A stretch of DNA of 64,000 bases from Caballeronia temeraria (GTDB taxonomy: Bacteria; Pseudomonadota; Gammaproteobacteria; Burkholderiales; Burkholderiaceae): contig NZ_FCOI02000012.1 in NCBI RefSeq assembly GCF_001544795.2, positions 62,001-126,000 on the forward strand, written 5' to 3'. The stretch's first letter is position 1; the number at the start of each line of letters is the position of its first letter. Below, piece by piece: positions 17,780-25,844 of this stretch. Position numbers and translations under genes: made by a program. The notes under the pieces are model-generated. The model was given only the letters and a program-made list of their open reading frames with translations. It did not search any database and was not told where the DNA came from.

Positions 17780-17857
17780 GTCGTCTCCTGATTCCTAAAT
17801 CGATGCGCCGCCCGCCGATTCGTTGCCAGCGGGTCGAGGCGTTCGTTCAATGATGCT

Positions 17858-18247
17858 TCAAAGCGCCGGACGATCCTTGCGATAGGCGTTCTTCACCGCG
17901 ATCTTGCCGTCGCGGAAAGTGAAGACGTCCACCATGCGCGCCTCGATGCGCGAGCCGTCCGCCTTGGTGCCGCGAAACGTCGATTCCGATACGCCGCGTT
18001 CACCGCTCACGAAGTGCTCGCCTTCATTCCACGATGCGTCCGGGAACGTTTCCCACGCGAGCGTGAAGCCCTTGCGCACTTCGTCGCGGCCCTTGAATGT
18101 GCGGCCCAGTGCATCGGGTCCGGCCACGCCGTGAAAAACGCATTCTTCCGCCATGCAATTCATCAATGCATCGATATCGTGGCGATTCCATGCATCGTTG
18201 AATGTCTGCAAGAGGGCAATGTAATCCTGATTCGTTTGAGTGCTCAT
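17858..18247 (-). CDS. tauX: SnoaL/NTF2-like protein, probable taurine dehydrogenase small subunit TauX
   Basis: This 129-residue protein has the NTF2-like cone fold pattern (FNDAWNRHDIDALMNCMAEECVF near the start, VDVFTFRDGKIAVKNAY at the end). On its own it would be called a ketosteroid-isomerase-like protein. It sits 43 bases after a DAO-type flavoprotein and near xsc and pta, an arrangement that matches the two-subunit cytochrome-linked taurine dehydrogenase TauXY described in Paracoccus and Cupriavidus. TauXY converts taurine to sulfoacetaldehyde and ammonium. My recollection that TauX is NTF2-like is the main support, so confidence in the role is moderate. Confidence 0.62.
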   Translation of the reverse strand: MSTQTNQDYIALLQTFNDAWNRHDIDALMNCMAEECVFHGVAGPDALGRTFKGRDEVRKGFTLAWETFPDASWNEGEHFVSGERGVSESTFRGTKADGSRIEARMVDVFTFRDGKIAVKNAYRKDRPAL

Positions 18248-18290
18248 GTGTCGATATTTTCAGTGCGTTGCTAAAGAGTTGAAGCCGGGT

Positions 18291-19751
18291 TCAGCGCTTT
18301 TCGTCCTGCGCCAGATACTTGTGATACAGAAACCGCTGACCGACGCGACGGAACGGCGCGAAGCCTTTCCATCGAACCATGCCCATGACGTTCGGATATT
18401 CGAGCGCGGAGTCGTAGATCGGCAGATCGTCGCGACTGTGTTGCCATTTTCCCGCGACGCGCTCGGCCATGCGCCGCCCCGCATGCGCGGAGAACGACAC
18501 ACCATTGCCGCCGTAACCGACTGCATAAAAGATGCTCTGCTGCGGATCGGGCTGCGCGACGCGCGGCATCATGTCGTGACTGACATCGACCCAGCCCCAC
18601 CACGAGTAATCGATGCGAATGCCCTTCAGCGACGGGAACTTGCGATGCAATCCCTCGATGAGCACTTCCATGTGACGGGGATTCGCGGCATCCGCGCCGG
18701 TGATCGCGCTGCGGCTGCCGATCTGCACGCGGTTGTCCGGCAACAGGCGATAGTAGAAGCGCAACGTGCGCGTATCGGTGATGACCTGTCGCGAGAGGAA
18801 ATTGGTCGATGCGAGTTCTTCCTGCGTGAGCGGCCGCGTGACGAGCGAGTTCGACAGAATCGGCATGATCTTCGCGGACAGCGCGCGATGCATGTCGTTG
18901 CGCGTATAGCCGCCCGTCGCGAATGCGACTGCCTTCGCGCGAATCACGCCACGTGGCGTATGCACGTGATGCACGCCGCGAATCGTCTCGACGTTGAGCA
19001 CCGGCGTGCTCGGATGCACCTTCACGCCGAGCGAGCGCGCCATGCGCATATAGCCGAACGCGAGCTTGAGCGGATGAACGCCGATGCCATCCGGTTCCAG
19101 CAGCGCGCCGCAACTTTCGCGATCGTCGACATACGATTGCGCCACTTCCTTCGCGCTCAGCATGCGCGTGTCGTAGCCGAATACATCGCGCATCACCTTG
19201 CATTCGTTCGCGAGAAAGTCCATCTTGCGTGCCCGATGCGCGATGTAAAGATGCCCGCCCGGTTGCGGATCGCATGCGAACTCGCCGATCAGCTGCTTGA
19301 ACGTGTCGAAGCCTTCGCGGATTTCGGCGTCGAGCTTGAGCGCGGTCTGCTTTCCCCAACGCTCGATCCATTGCGAGCGATAGAGCCGGCCGCTCGCATT
19401 CTGCCCCTGGCCGCCATTGCGGCTCGTGCAGCCCCACGCGGTGCGATTCGCATCGACGATGGTCGCGCGAATGCCATGCTCCCGCGCCAGAAAGAGCGCC
19501 GTCGACAGACCGGTGAATCCCGAGCCGACGATCAGCACGTCGACATCGGCATCGCCGGGCAAGGGGCCGTCGTCTTCGGGCGGCTCGCCGGCGGTGGCCA
19601 CCCAATAGGTCGGCGCATAGTCCATCGCCTGGCGTCCGATGGGCGAAACGAGCGGGTCGTAGAGTGGATCGTATGGGGCGCACGCGCCACGAAAGGCCGG
19701 CGCAACGTAGTCGAGAGTAGCCACCGATAACTCCTTGGAAAGTACCTTCAT
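18291..19751 (-). CDS. tauY: DAO-family FAD oxidoreductase, probable taurine dehydrogenase large subunit TauY
   Basis: The 486-residue flavoprotein has the FAD Rossmann motif VDVLIVGSGFTGLSTALFLA at residues 69-88. Glycine-oxidase-type features follow (WGCTSRNGGQGQ) and the C-terminal FAD contact YAVGYGGNGVS. Related proteins deaminate glycine, sarcosine or gamma-glutamylputrescine. Here the small NTF2-like gene directly downstream and the xsc-pta genes in the same island point to TauY, which feeds electrons to cytochrome c while making sulfoacetaldehyde from taurine. It is the first gene of the leftward tauY-tauX-permease unit and is divergent from the DUF3311-symporter operon. Confidence 0.68.
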   Translation of the reverse strand: MKVLSKELSVATLDYVAPAFRGACAPYDPLYDPLVSPIGRQAMDYAPTYWVATAGEPPEDDGPLPGDADVDVLIVGSGFTGLSTALFLAREHGIRATIVDANRTAWGCTSRNGGQGQNASGRLYRSQWIERWGKQTALKLDAEIREGFDTFKQLIGEFACDPQPGGHLYIAHRARKMDFLANECKVMRDVFGYDTRMLSAKEVAQSYVDDRESCGALLEPDGIGVHPLKLAFGYMRMARSLGVKVHPSTPVLNVETIRGVHHVHTPRGVIRAKAVAFATGGYTRNDMHRALSAKIMPILSNSLVTRPLTQEELASTNFLSRQVITDTRTLRFYYRLLPDNRVQIGSRSAITGADAANPRHMEVLIEGLHRKFPSLKGIRIDYSWWGWVDVSHDMMPRVAQPDPQQSIFYAVGYGGNGVSFSAHAGRRMAERVAGKWQHSRDDLPIYDSALEYPNVMGMVRWKGFAPFRRVGQRFLYHKYLAQDEKR

Positions 19752-19799
19752 ACTGCACCGAACTTCATGCGCCGCTTAGAGCCACGCCGGAACCATCGT

Positions 19800-19853
19800 T
19801 AGTGCCAGAACGCGGTCCCCGCTGGCCCTAGCGATTGGTCCTTTCTGGCACTA
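19800..19853. promoter_or_regulatory. Widely spaced palindrome between tauY and the DUF3311/symporter operon
   Basis: The arms tagtgccagaa (19800-19810) and ttctggcacta (19843-19853) are a perfect 11-bp inverted repeat, 43 bases apart centre to centre. It lies in the 198-base gap between divergent operons. Paired half-sites four helical turns apart suit a looping or dimer-of-dimers regulator. Read outward each arm is TTCTGGCACTA, which loosely resembles the CTGGACTTAA half-sites I recall for TauR; that link is tentative. Confidence 0.55.
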
Positions 19854-19949
19854 CGACCTGCGGATTTTGTCTGGTCATACTGGGCAGATTCCTCTCTTCA
19901 CTCGCGCATCGCATGCCTCGCGCGGGCCAATCGTCATACGGAGTAAGCC

Positions 19950-20159
19950 ATGCTGAAGCTGTTGATCGGACTCGGTTTGCCTTTTGCCGGCGTCATCGGA
20001 TTGTTGCCGTGGGCCGCGTCCAAGGACATTTATGTGCTCGGCGTTCCGTTTATTTATGCGTGGATTTTCGGCTGGTTCGTGCTGACCTCGGTCTGTCTCC
20101 AGGTTTGCTGGATGCTTTTCGATAAAAAAGCGGAACGCCTCGATACGCACGGCGCATAA
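19950..20159 (+). CDS. DUF3311 small membrane protein, symporter partner
   Basis: The 69-residue protein has two membrane helices (about residues 4-22 and 31-54) separated by a short loop, ending in a charged tail. This is the DUF3311 pattern, a family that almost always precedes a sodium:solute symporter gene, as it does here by 11 bases. It probably acts as an accessory or assembly subunit of that symporter. The start has a good ribosome site (cggag six bases upstream). It opens the rightward operon DUF3311-symporter-amidohydrolase-GTPase. Confidence 0.82.
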   Translation: MLKLLIGLGLPFAGVIGLLPWAASKDIYVLGVPFIYAWIFGWFVLTSVCLQVCWMLFDKKAERLDTHGA

Positions 20160-20170
20160 GGAGACATGGC

Positions 20171-21574
20171 ATGGCTTCCACGGTATTTCTGGGTTTCATC
20201 GCGCTGTCGCTGTGGCTCGCGCTGCGGGCCGGCAAGGGGCGCGGCTCGCAAAGCGTGCACGACTTCTTCGTCGCGTCGCGTCAGTTCGGCGCATGGCTCG
20301 TCTTCTTTCTCGCGGCAGGCGAGATTTACAGCATCGGCACGATGGTCGGCTTTCCCGGCGGCATTTATGCGAAAGGGCCGACGTATGGCGTGTGGTTTCT
20401 CGGCTATATCCTGCTCGCGTATCCGATCGGCTATTTCATCGGCCCGAAAATCTGGGAGGCGGGTCAACGCTATAACGCGATCACATTGCCCGATCTCTTC
20501 AAGGGACATTTCTCGAGCCGCGCGCTCGAACTGATCGTAGCGATTTCCGCGCTGATCTTTCTGCTGCCGTGGGGCCAGTTGCAGTTCACCGGACTCGTCG
20601 CTGCACTAAAAGGTCTCGGCTGGAACCTGAATCCCGTGTTTCTCATCATGATTTCCGCGCTGCTCGCGTTCACGTATATCGCGATCGCGGGCGTGCGGGC
20701 ATCGGCGTATATCGCGATTCTGAAGGACATCCTGATGGTCGCCGCAATCGTGGTCACGGGCGTCGCGGTGGCGTGGGAAGCGGGCGTCGAACCGGTCTTC
20801 AGGGCCGCGAGCCAGCATGTATCGAATGCGATGAGCGCGCATCAGCTCACGTTCTCGATGAGCACGATGCTCTTTCAGTCGCTCGGCTTCTACGTGATGC
20901 CCTTCGCGATTCAGAACTTCTTCACCGCGAAGAGCGCGAATACGATCCGCCGGTCGCAAGTCGTGATGCCGCTTTATATGCTGATGTATCCGTTTCTCGT
21001 GGTCGCGTCGTATTACGCGATCGCGCAGAACGTGCCGCTCGCGTCGCCTAACGAAGCGTTCTTTACCGCCGTCGTGCATCTGTTGCCGTCATGGCTCGTC
21101 GGCCTCGTCGCAGCGGGCGCGTCGCTTTCGGGCCTGCTCGTGCTCGCGGGCATCTGTCTCGCGATCGGGCCTGTCGTCACGCGCAATCTGCTGCCGAACA
21201 TGCCGGAGACGCGTCAGAAGGCCAGCGCTAAAGTGGTGATCGGGCTTTATCTGCTGCTCTCCATCGGCATGACGCTCGCCACGCCCAACCTCATGCTCAC
21301 GCTCATCAACATGACGTATTACGGCGTGACGAAGTACTTCCCGGGCGTCATCGCGATCGTGCTCGGCTTGCGCGTGGGCGCGCGTGCGATTGCATCGGGA
21401 CTGCTCGTGGGACAAGTGCTCGCGGTCATCCTGTACGTCTTCCATGTCGATATCGCCGGAATCAATATCGGCCTCATCTGTCTCGCGGTGAATGTGCTGG
21501 TCGTGTTTCTCGCCAATCCGAGCGCGGGCCGCAAGCACGTTCATGCTGACCTGATCCACTCGAACGACTCATGA
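20171..21574 (+). CDS. Sodium:solute symporter (SSF family)
   Basis: The 467-residue protein has about 13 predicted membrane helices and the SSF features GSQSVHDFFVASRQFGAW near the N terminus and the AGIRASAYIAILKD-like segment (AGVRASAYIAILKD) after helix 5. Family members import proline, pantothenate, acetate, sugars and other solutes with Na+. The position next to tau genes suggests import of a sulfonate or of the amidohydrolase substrate, but this cannot be read from sequence. Its stop overlaps the next start by four bases (21571-21574), so the amidohydrolase is translationally coupled. Confidence 0.88.
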   Translation: MASTVFLGFIALSLWLALRAGKGRGSQSVHDFFVASRQFGAWLVFFLAAGEIYSIGTMVGFPGGIYAKGPTYGVWFLGYILLAYPIGYFIGPKIWEAGQRYNAITLPDLFKGHFSSRALELIVAISALIFLLPWGQLQFTGLVAALKGLGWNLNPVFLIMISALLAFTYIAIAGVRASAYIAILKDILMVAAIVVTGVAVAWEAGVEPVFRAASQHVSNAMSAHQLTFSMSTMLFQSLGFYVMPFAIQNFFTAKSANTIRRSQVVMPLYMLMYPFLVVASYYAIAQNVPLASPNEAFFTAVVHLLPSWLVGLVAAGASLSGLLVLAGICLAIGPVVTRNLLPNMPETRQKASAKVVIGLYLLLSIGMTLATPNLMLTLINMTYYGVTKYFPGVIAIVLGLRVGARAIASGLLVGQVLAVILYVFHVDIAGINIGLICLAVNVLVVFLANPSAGRKHVHADLIHSNDS

Positions 21575-23223
21575 CTCAGACCGACAACCATGCAGTGAAA
21601 GTGCTCGTCGCACGCAAGATTCTGACGATGAATCCGCGCGAGCCGCTCGCGACACACGTCGCGATTCGCGACGGCAAGATTCTTTCGGTCGGCACGCTCG
21701 ACGACATGCGCCAATGGACCGGCGCCGAACCCGACACGACTTTCGTCGACAAGGTGCTGATGCCTGGACTTGTCGAAGGCCATTCGCATCTGATGGAAGG
21801 CGCGATGTGGAGCGCGGTCTATGTCGGCTATTACGAGCGTCGCGGACCCGATGGCACGCGCTGGCCGGGACTGAAATCGCTCGATGCGGTCATCGAACGC
21901 TTGCAGGAAGCAGAACGCAAACTGGACGACGACAACGCGCCGTTGCTTGCCTGGGGCTTCGATCCGATTTTCTTCGGCAGCGAGCGCCTCACGGTATCGC
22001 AACTCGATCGTGTATCGGCGACGCGCCCCATCGCGATCCTGCATGCAAGCGTGCATCTGATGAACGTGAATACGCCGATGCTCGCGCTCGCCGGCATCGA
22101 CGAAGATACGGACGTCGACGGCATCGTGAAGGACGACAGCGGCAGGCTCACGGGCGAGTTGCAGGAGTTCGCGGCGATGTTCCCGGTGTATCGCGTGATC
22201 GGCGCGAAGCTTTCGCTCTCTGCGAGCGACAACCCCGATGCCATTCGCGACTTCGGCAAGGTCGCGCAACTCGCGGGCGTCACGACGGCCACCGACTTGC
22301 TCAATGATCTCTCCGACACGGGTATGCGCAATCTCGTGGAAGTGACGCGCGATACACGCTTTCCGATTCGCCTCGTGCCCGCGTTCGGGCCGCAACGCAA
22401 TCCGGAAGGCGGACCTTCGCGCGTGCTCGATGCGATCGAGCTCAACTCGGACAAGCTGCGCTTTGGTCCTGTGAAGTTCATCGTCGATGGCTCGATCCAA
22501 GGCTTCACCGCGCGCCTGCGCTGGCCAGGATACGTGAACGGCCGGCCCAACGGCTTATGGCTGATCCCGCCCGCGCAGTTCGTTGTTACTTTCCTGCCCT
22601 TTCATCTCGCGGGGCTGCAACTGCACATCCACACGAACGGCGATGAAGCCACGGAGCTCGTACTGGATGCCATCGAAACCATTCTGAACAAGCATCCGCG
22701 GTCGGATCATCGGCATACATTGCAGCACTGCCAGATGGCCGACAGAAGACAACTCGAACGCGCCGCGCGCCTCGGCATGTGCGTGAACTTCTTCTCGAAC
22801 CACATCTACTATTGGGGCGACGCGCACTACGCGCAAACGATGGGCGCCGACCGCGCGAACCGCATGAACGCCGCGGGCACGGCCGACGAACTCGGCATCA
22901 CGTTCGGCCTGCATTCCGATGCGCCGATCACGCAACTCAATCCGCTGTTCACGGCGTGGTGCGCGGTGCAACGTCAGACTGCATCGGGGCGTGTGCTCGG
23001 TGAAGCGGAGCGCTTGAGCGTGCCCGCCGCGCTGCGCGCAATCACGCTCGGCGCGGCTTATACGATCGGCATGGACGATGTGATCGGCAGCATCGAAGTA
23101 GGTAAATTCGCCGACTTCGCTGTGCTCGATGAAGATCCCAGCAACATTCCCGCCGAACGTCTCGGCGAACTGCGCGTGTGGGGCACGATTCTCGGCGGAC
23201 GCATATATCAGGCGCCGGCATGA
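21571..23223 (+). CDS. YtcJ-type metal-dependent amidohydrolase
   Basis: At 550 residues this fits the YtcJ/amidohydrolase-3 group. Metal-site motifs are visible in order: PGLVEGHSHLME (HxH), LHIHTNGDEA, HTLQHCQ and the terminal aspartate in GLHSDAP. The enzyme should hydrolyse an amide bond, releasing an acid and an amine. In this island a plausible substrate is an N-acyl sulfonate such as an N-acyltaurine, which would release taurine for TauXY; this is inference. Both neighbouring joints overlap by ATGA, tying it tightly to the symporter upstream and the G3E GTPase downstream. Confidence 0.83.
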   Translation: MTQTDNHAVKVLVARKILTMNPREPLATHVAIRDGKILSVGTLDDMRQWTGAEPDTTFVDKVLMPGLVEGHSHLMEGAMWSAVYVGYYERRGPDGTRWPGLKSLDAVIERLQEAERKLDDDNAPLLAWGFDPIFFGSERLTVSQLDRVSATRPIAILHASVHLMNVNTPMLALAGIDEDTDVDGIVKDDSGRLTGELQEFAAMFPVYRVIGAKLSLSASDNPDAIRDFGKVAQLAGVTTATDLLNDLSDTGMRNLVEVTRDTRFPIRLVPAFGPQRNPEGGPSRVLDAIELNSDKLRFGPVKFIVDGSIQGFTARLRWPGYVNGRPNGLWLIPPAQFVVTFLPFHLAGLQLHIHTNGDEATELVLDAIETILNKHPRSDHRHTLQHCQMADRRQLERAARLGMCVNFFSNHIYYWGDAHYAQTMGADRANRMNAAGTADELGITFGLHSDAPITQLNPLFTAWCAVQRQTASGRVLGEAERLSVPAALRAITLGAAYTIGMDDVIGSIEVGKFADFAVLDEDPSNIPAERLGELRVWGTILGGRIYQAPA

Positions 23224-24164
23224 TGACGCCGATCCCGCTCGTCGTCATCGGCGGCTATCTCGGCGCGGGCAAGACGACGATGATCAACGCGCTCCTGACC
23301 AACACCGATGGCCGTCGCGTCACCGTGCTCGTCAACGATTTTGGTTCGATCAATATCGATGCCGCGCTGATTCGTGAACGCACCGACGATGTAATCGGGC
23401 TGGAGAACGGCTGCGTCTGCTGTTCGATCGGCGGCAAGCTGATGGAGACGCTGATCGAGATCGGCGCGCGCGATGTGCGCCCCGACTTGCTCGTGATCGA
23501 GGCGAGCGGCGTATCCGATCCTGTGCGCATCGCGCAGGTCGGCATGCTCGATCGTGCGTTCCGGCTGCAGGGTATCGTCGTTGCGGTGGATGCGGAGAAC
23601 ATCGAAGAGACGCTCGCGGATGCCTATATCGGCGATATCGCGCTACGGCAGATCGAAGGCGCGACATCGATCGTGCTGACCAAGACCGATCTTCTCGGCA
23701 GCGAAAGAGCTCGAACTGCACGAGCACGCGTGATGGACATTGCGCATACGCGTATCGTGTTCGAAGGCGATCGGGGCGAGGTGCCCAATGCGCTTTTCTT
23801 CGGCGATGAGTCATCATTGCTCGAAAGGAAATCGCCACATACGTTAAGGTATGCGAATCAGTTTCCGGCTGGGCTGACTAGTTTTTCATTTCACTCCGAT
23901 GATCGCTTCGACCGGCGTTCACTGAAGGCGGCATGCGCGTCATTCAGCGATCGGCTCCTGCGCGCGAAGGGCTTCGTGCGATTCATCGACGGGACGTGTG
24001 CCGAGATTCATGTCGTCGGCAAGCGCTGGCATATAACGCCATGCCGTGATCTCATCGAAACGAGCATCGTCTTCATAGGCATATTTGAACGCGACGACAT
24101 CCATCGCGCATTAAGTTCTGCCTCTGCGCCGCGCACCGAGCCATGCAGCGAGCTTCGCGAATAG
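23220..24164 (+). CDS. G3E GTPase, COG0523/CobW-type metallochaperone
   Basis: The 314-residue protein has the P-loop GGYLGAGKTTMIN, the metal-binding GLENGCVCCSIGG (CxCC) that defines COG0523 proteins, a Walker-B-like IEASGVSDP and the guanine-specificity motif TKTD. A short C-terminal CobW domain follows. These GTPases deliver zinc, cobalt, iron or nickel to client enzymes. ATG 23220 overlaps the amidohydrolase stop, suggesting that enzyme is its client. The 3' end overlaps the convergent VWA gene by 54 bases. Calling it cobW in the B12 sense is not justified because no other corrin gene is present. Confidence 0.85.
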   Translation: MMTPIPLVVIGGYLGAGKTTMINALLTNTDGRRVTVLVNDFGSINIDAALIRERTDDVIGLENGCVCCSIGGKLMETLIEIGARDVRPDLLVIEASGVSDPVRIAQVGMLDRAFRLQGIVVAVDAENIEETLADAYIGDIALRQIEGATSIVLTKTDLLGSERARTARARVMDIAHTRIVFEGDRGEVPNALFFGDESSLLERKSPHTLRYANQFPAGLTSFSFHSDDRFDRRSLKAACASFSDRLLRAKGFVRFIDGTCAEIHVVGKRWHITPCRDLIETSIVFIGIFERDDIHRALSSASAPRTEPCSELRE

Positions 24165-25844
24165 CGTCATATCAGGCGGGACGGAGAGATCCACCGCGAA
24201 GTGATGCCGATAGTACGGACTCAAATCCAGTCCGACGCCAAGTCCGAGCACCTCCACTCTTCCCGCCGCGTCGTGCTTCTCCACGACTTCTCTCAAGTGC
24301 TGATCGAGATAGTTCGGGTCGTTGGCTTGCGCGGTGGCGCTGTCCATCGGGCTGCCATCGGAGATGACCACGACGATGCGGCGCGCTTCATTACGCGCAT
24401 AGAGCCGCGAACACGCCCAGTCCAAGGCTTCGCCATCGATACCTTCGCGAAAGAGATCGGCCTTGAATAGCGCCGCGATATCGCCTCGCGCCGCGCGCCA
24501 GCTCGCATCGCCTTCCTTGAAAATCATGTTGCACGCTTCATTGAGCCGGCCTGGATACTTCAGCCTGCCCTTCGCGATCCAGTCGAGCTTCGCGCGTCCG
24601 CCATTCCATGCGCCGGTCGTGAAGCCGAGCACTTCCGTCGCGACACCCGTCATGCCAAGCGCGCGCACGAGCACGTCGATCATCACCGCGACCGGCTCGA
24701 TGCTCGCCTTCATCGATCCCGAGCAGTCGATGAGAAAGCTCACCGCGCAATCCGCATGCGGACGTTCGCGCTCGCGCCTGAAGACGCGCCGCTCATCCGG
24801 CGACGTTACGACTTGCGCAAGCCGACGCCCGTCGATGCGCCCCTCTTCCTCGCCGAAGGACCAGCCATCGCGGCGCGGCACCGTGATCGATGCTTGCAGA
24901 ATGCGCGCGAGACGTGGCACGTTGATATGCCGCGCGGCGATCAGATCGTCCAGCCGCTCGCGAAATTCGCGCAGCAATGCGGCGCGAATCATCGTCGCCG
25001 GGCGAATGGTCTTGTCGTAACGCGTGGTGAACACGCGATAGTCCTCGCCCGAAGCCTCGCGCGCGCTGCTCTCGCCGCTGGCTGTAAGCACGAGCCGTTC
25101 GACGTCGCCTTCTTCATCCTCGATATCGAACCACGTGCCGAGCATCGTGCGCGCGGCTTGTTCATCGTCGTCGTCGTCGGATGAATCGTTTTCGACGAAA
25201 GCGTGACGCACTTCCTGCACCCTCTCGCCTATCTGTCGCGCGATATCCAGTGCATGAAGCGCGAATGCCCGCTGATCGTCGCAATGCCGGCGCATGCCTG
25301 CAAGCGCATGTCCAAGCGATGGCGCGAGCGCGGCACGCGTCGCTTCGATAAGACCTTCGGTTTGCTCGAGCACGGCACGGCCCGAAAGACGCGATTCGGC
25401 CATTTGCGCAACGGTGTAGATCAGCAGGCCGATATCGCTGTCGAGCAAGCCGGATTCATAGCATGCAAGCGACCACGCATCGAATCGATGATGCACATTA
25501 CGCGTCACGCCTTCCATGCCTGACGGCGCAAGCGTTTCGCAGCGCAATTGTTCGAGCATGTCGAAGACCATGCGCGCGACAGAATCGTCGGGCGCATATT
25601 CGCGGTGCAGCGTGGCGTCCGAATATGCGATGCGCAACGCGGACGCATCGGCGGCACCGCGTGTGGAATCGATGTCTTCCGCGTCCCTGCGCTCGCCGCG
25701 CAGATGAGGCGCATGCAACGGCACCGGGCGCAAATGACGATACAGTCTGCCGCCGCGATAATGCAACGCGTCGTCGCCGGTCAATGCGCGCACGGTCGCG
25801 GCGCAGAGCGCATCGCGCCGCGCGAGTTCACGCGAGTCGTTCAT
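24111..25844 (-). CDS. CobT-like protein with C-terminal VWA domain
   Basis: The 577-residue protein has an acidic central stretch (DSSDDDDDEQ) and a C-terminal VWA domain with the MIDAS motif FLIDCSGSMKAS, plus VVISDGSPMD. This is the CobT architecture: the VWA partner of an AAA+ motor in cobaltochelatase. It starts within the stop of the CobS-like gene (ATGA at 25841-25844). No CobN-type catalytic subunit is present, so the pair may act on another metalloenzyme, like the NorQ/NorD or CbbQ/CbbO activators. Its last 54 bases overlap the convergent G3E GTPase gene. Confidence 0.78.
   Translation of the reverse strand: MNDSRELARRDALCAATVRALTGDDALHYRGGRLYRHLRPVPLHAPHLRGERRDAEDIDSTRGAADASALRIAYSDATLHREYAPDDSVARMVFDMLEQLRCETLAPSGMEGVTRNVHHRFDAWSLACYESGLLDSDIGLLIYTVAQMAESRLSGRAVLEQTEGLIEATRAALAPSLGHALAGMRRHCDDQRAFALHALDIARQIGERVQEVRHAFVENDSSDDDDDEQAARTMLGTWFDIEDEEGDVERLVLTASGESSAREASGEDYRVFTTRYDKTIRPATMIRAALLREFRERLDDLIAARHINVPRLARILQASITVPRRDGWSFGEEEGRIDGRRLAQVVTSPDERRVFRRERERPHADCAVSFLIDCSGSMKASIEPVAVMIDVLVRALGMTGVATEVLGFTTGAWNGGRAKLDWIAKGRLKYPGRLNEACNMIFKEGDASWRAARGDIAALFKADLFREGIDGEALDWACSRLYARNEARRIVVVISDGSPMDSATAQANDPNYLDQHLREVVEKHDAAGRVEVLGLGVGLDLSPYYRHHFAVDLSVPPDMTLFAKLAAWLGARRRGRT

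Noticed and set aside
19788..19804. A sixth CGGAAC-type operator upstream of tauY.
   Set aside because: Only the left arm and two further bases match; the right arm does not fit at any allowed spacing.
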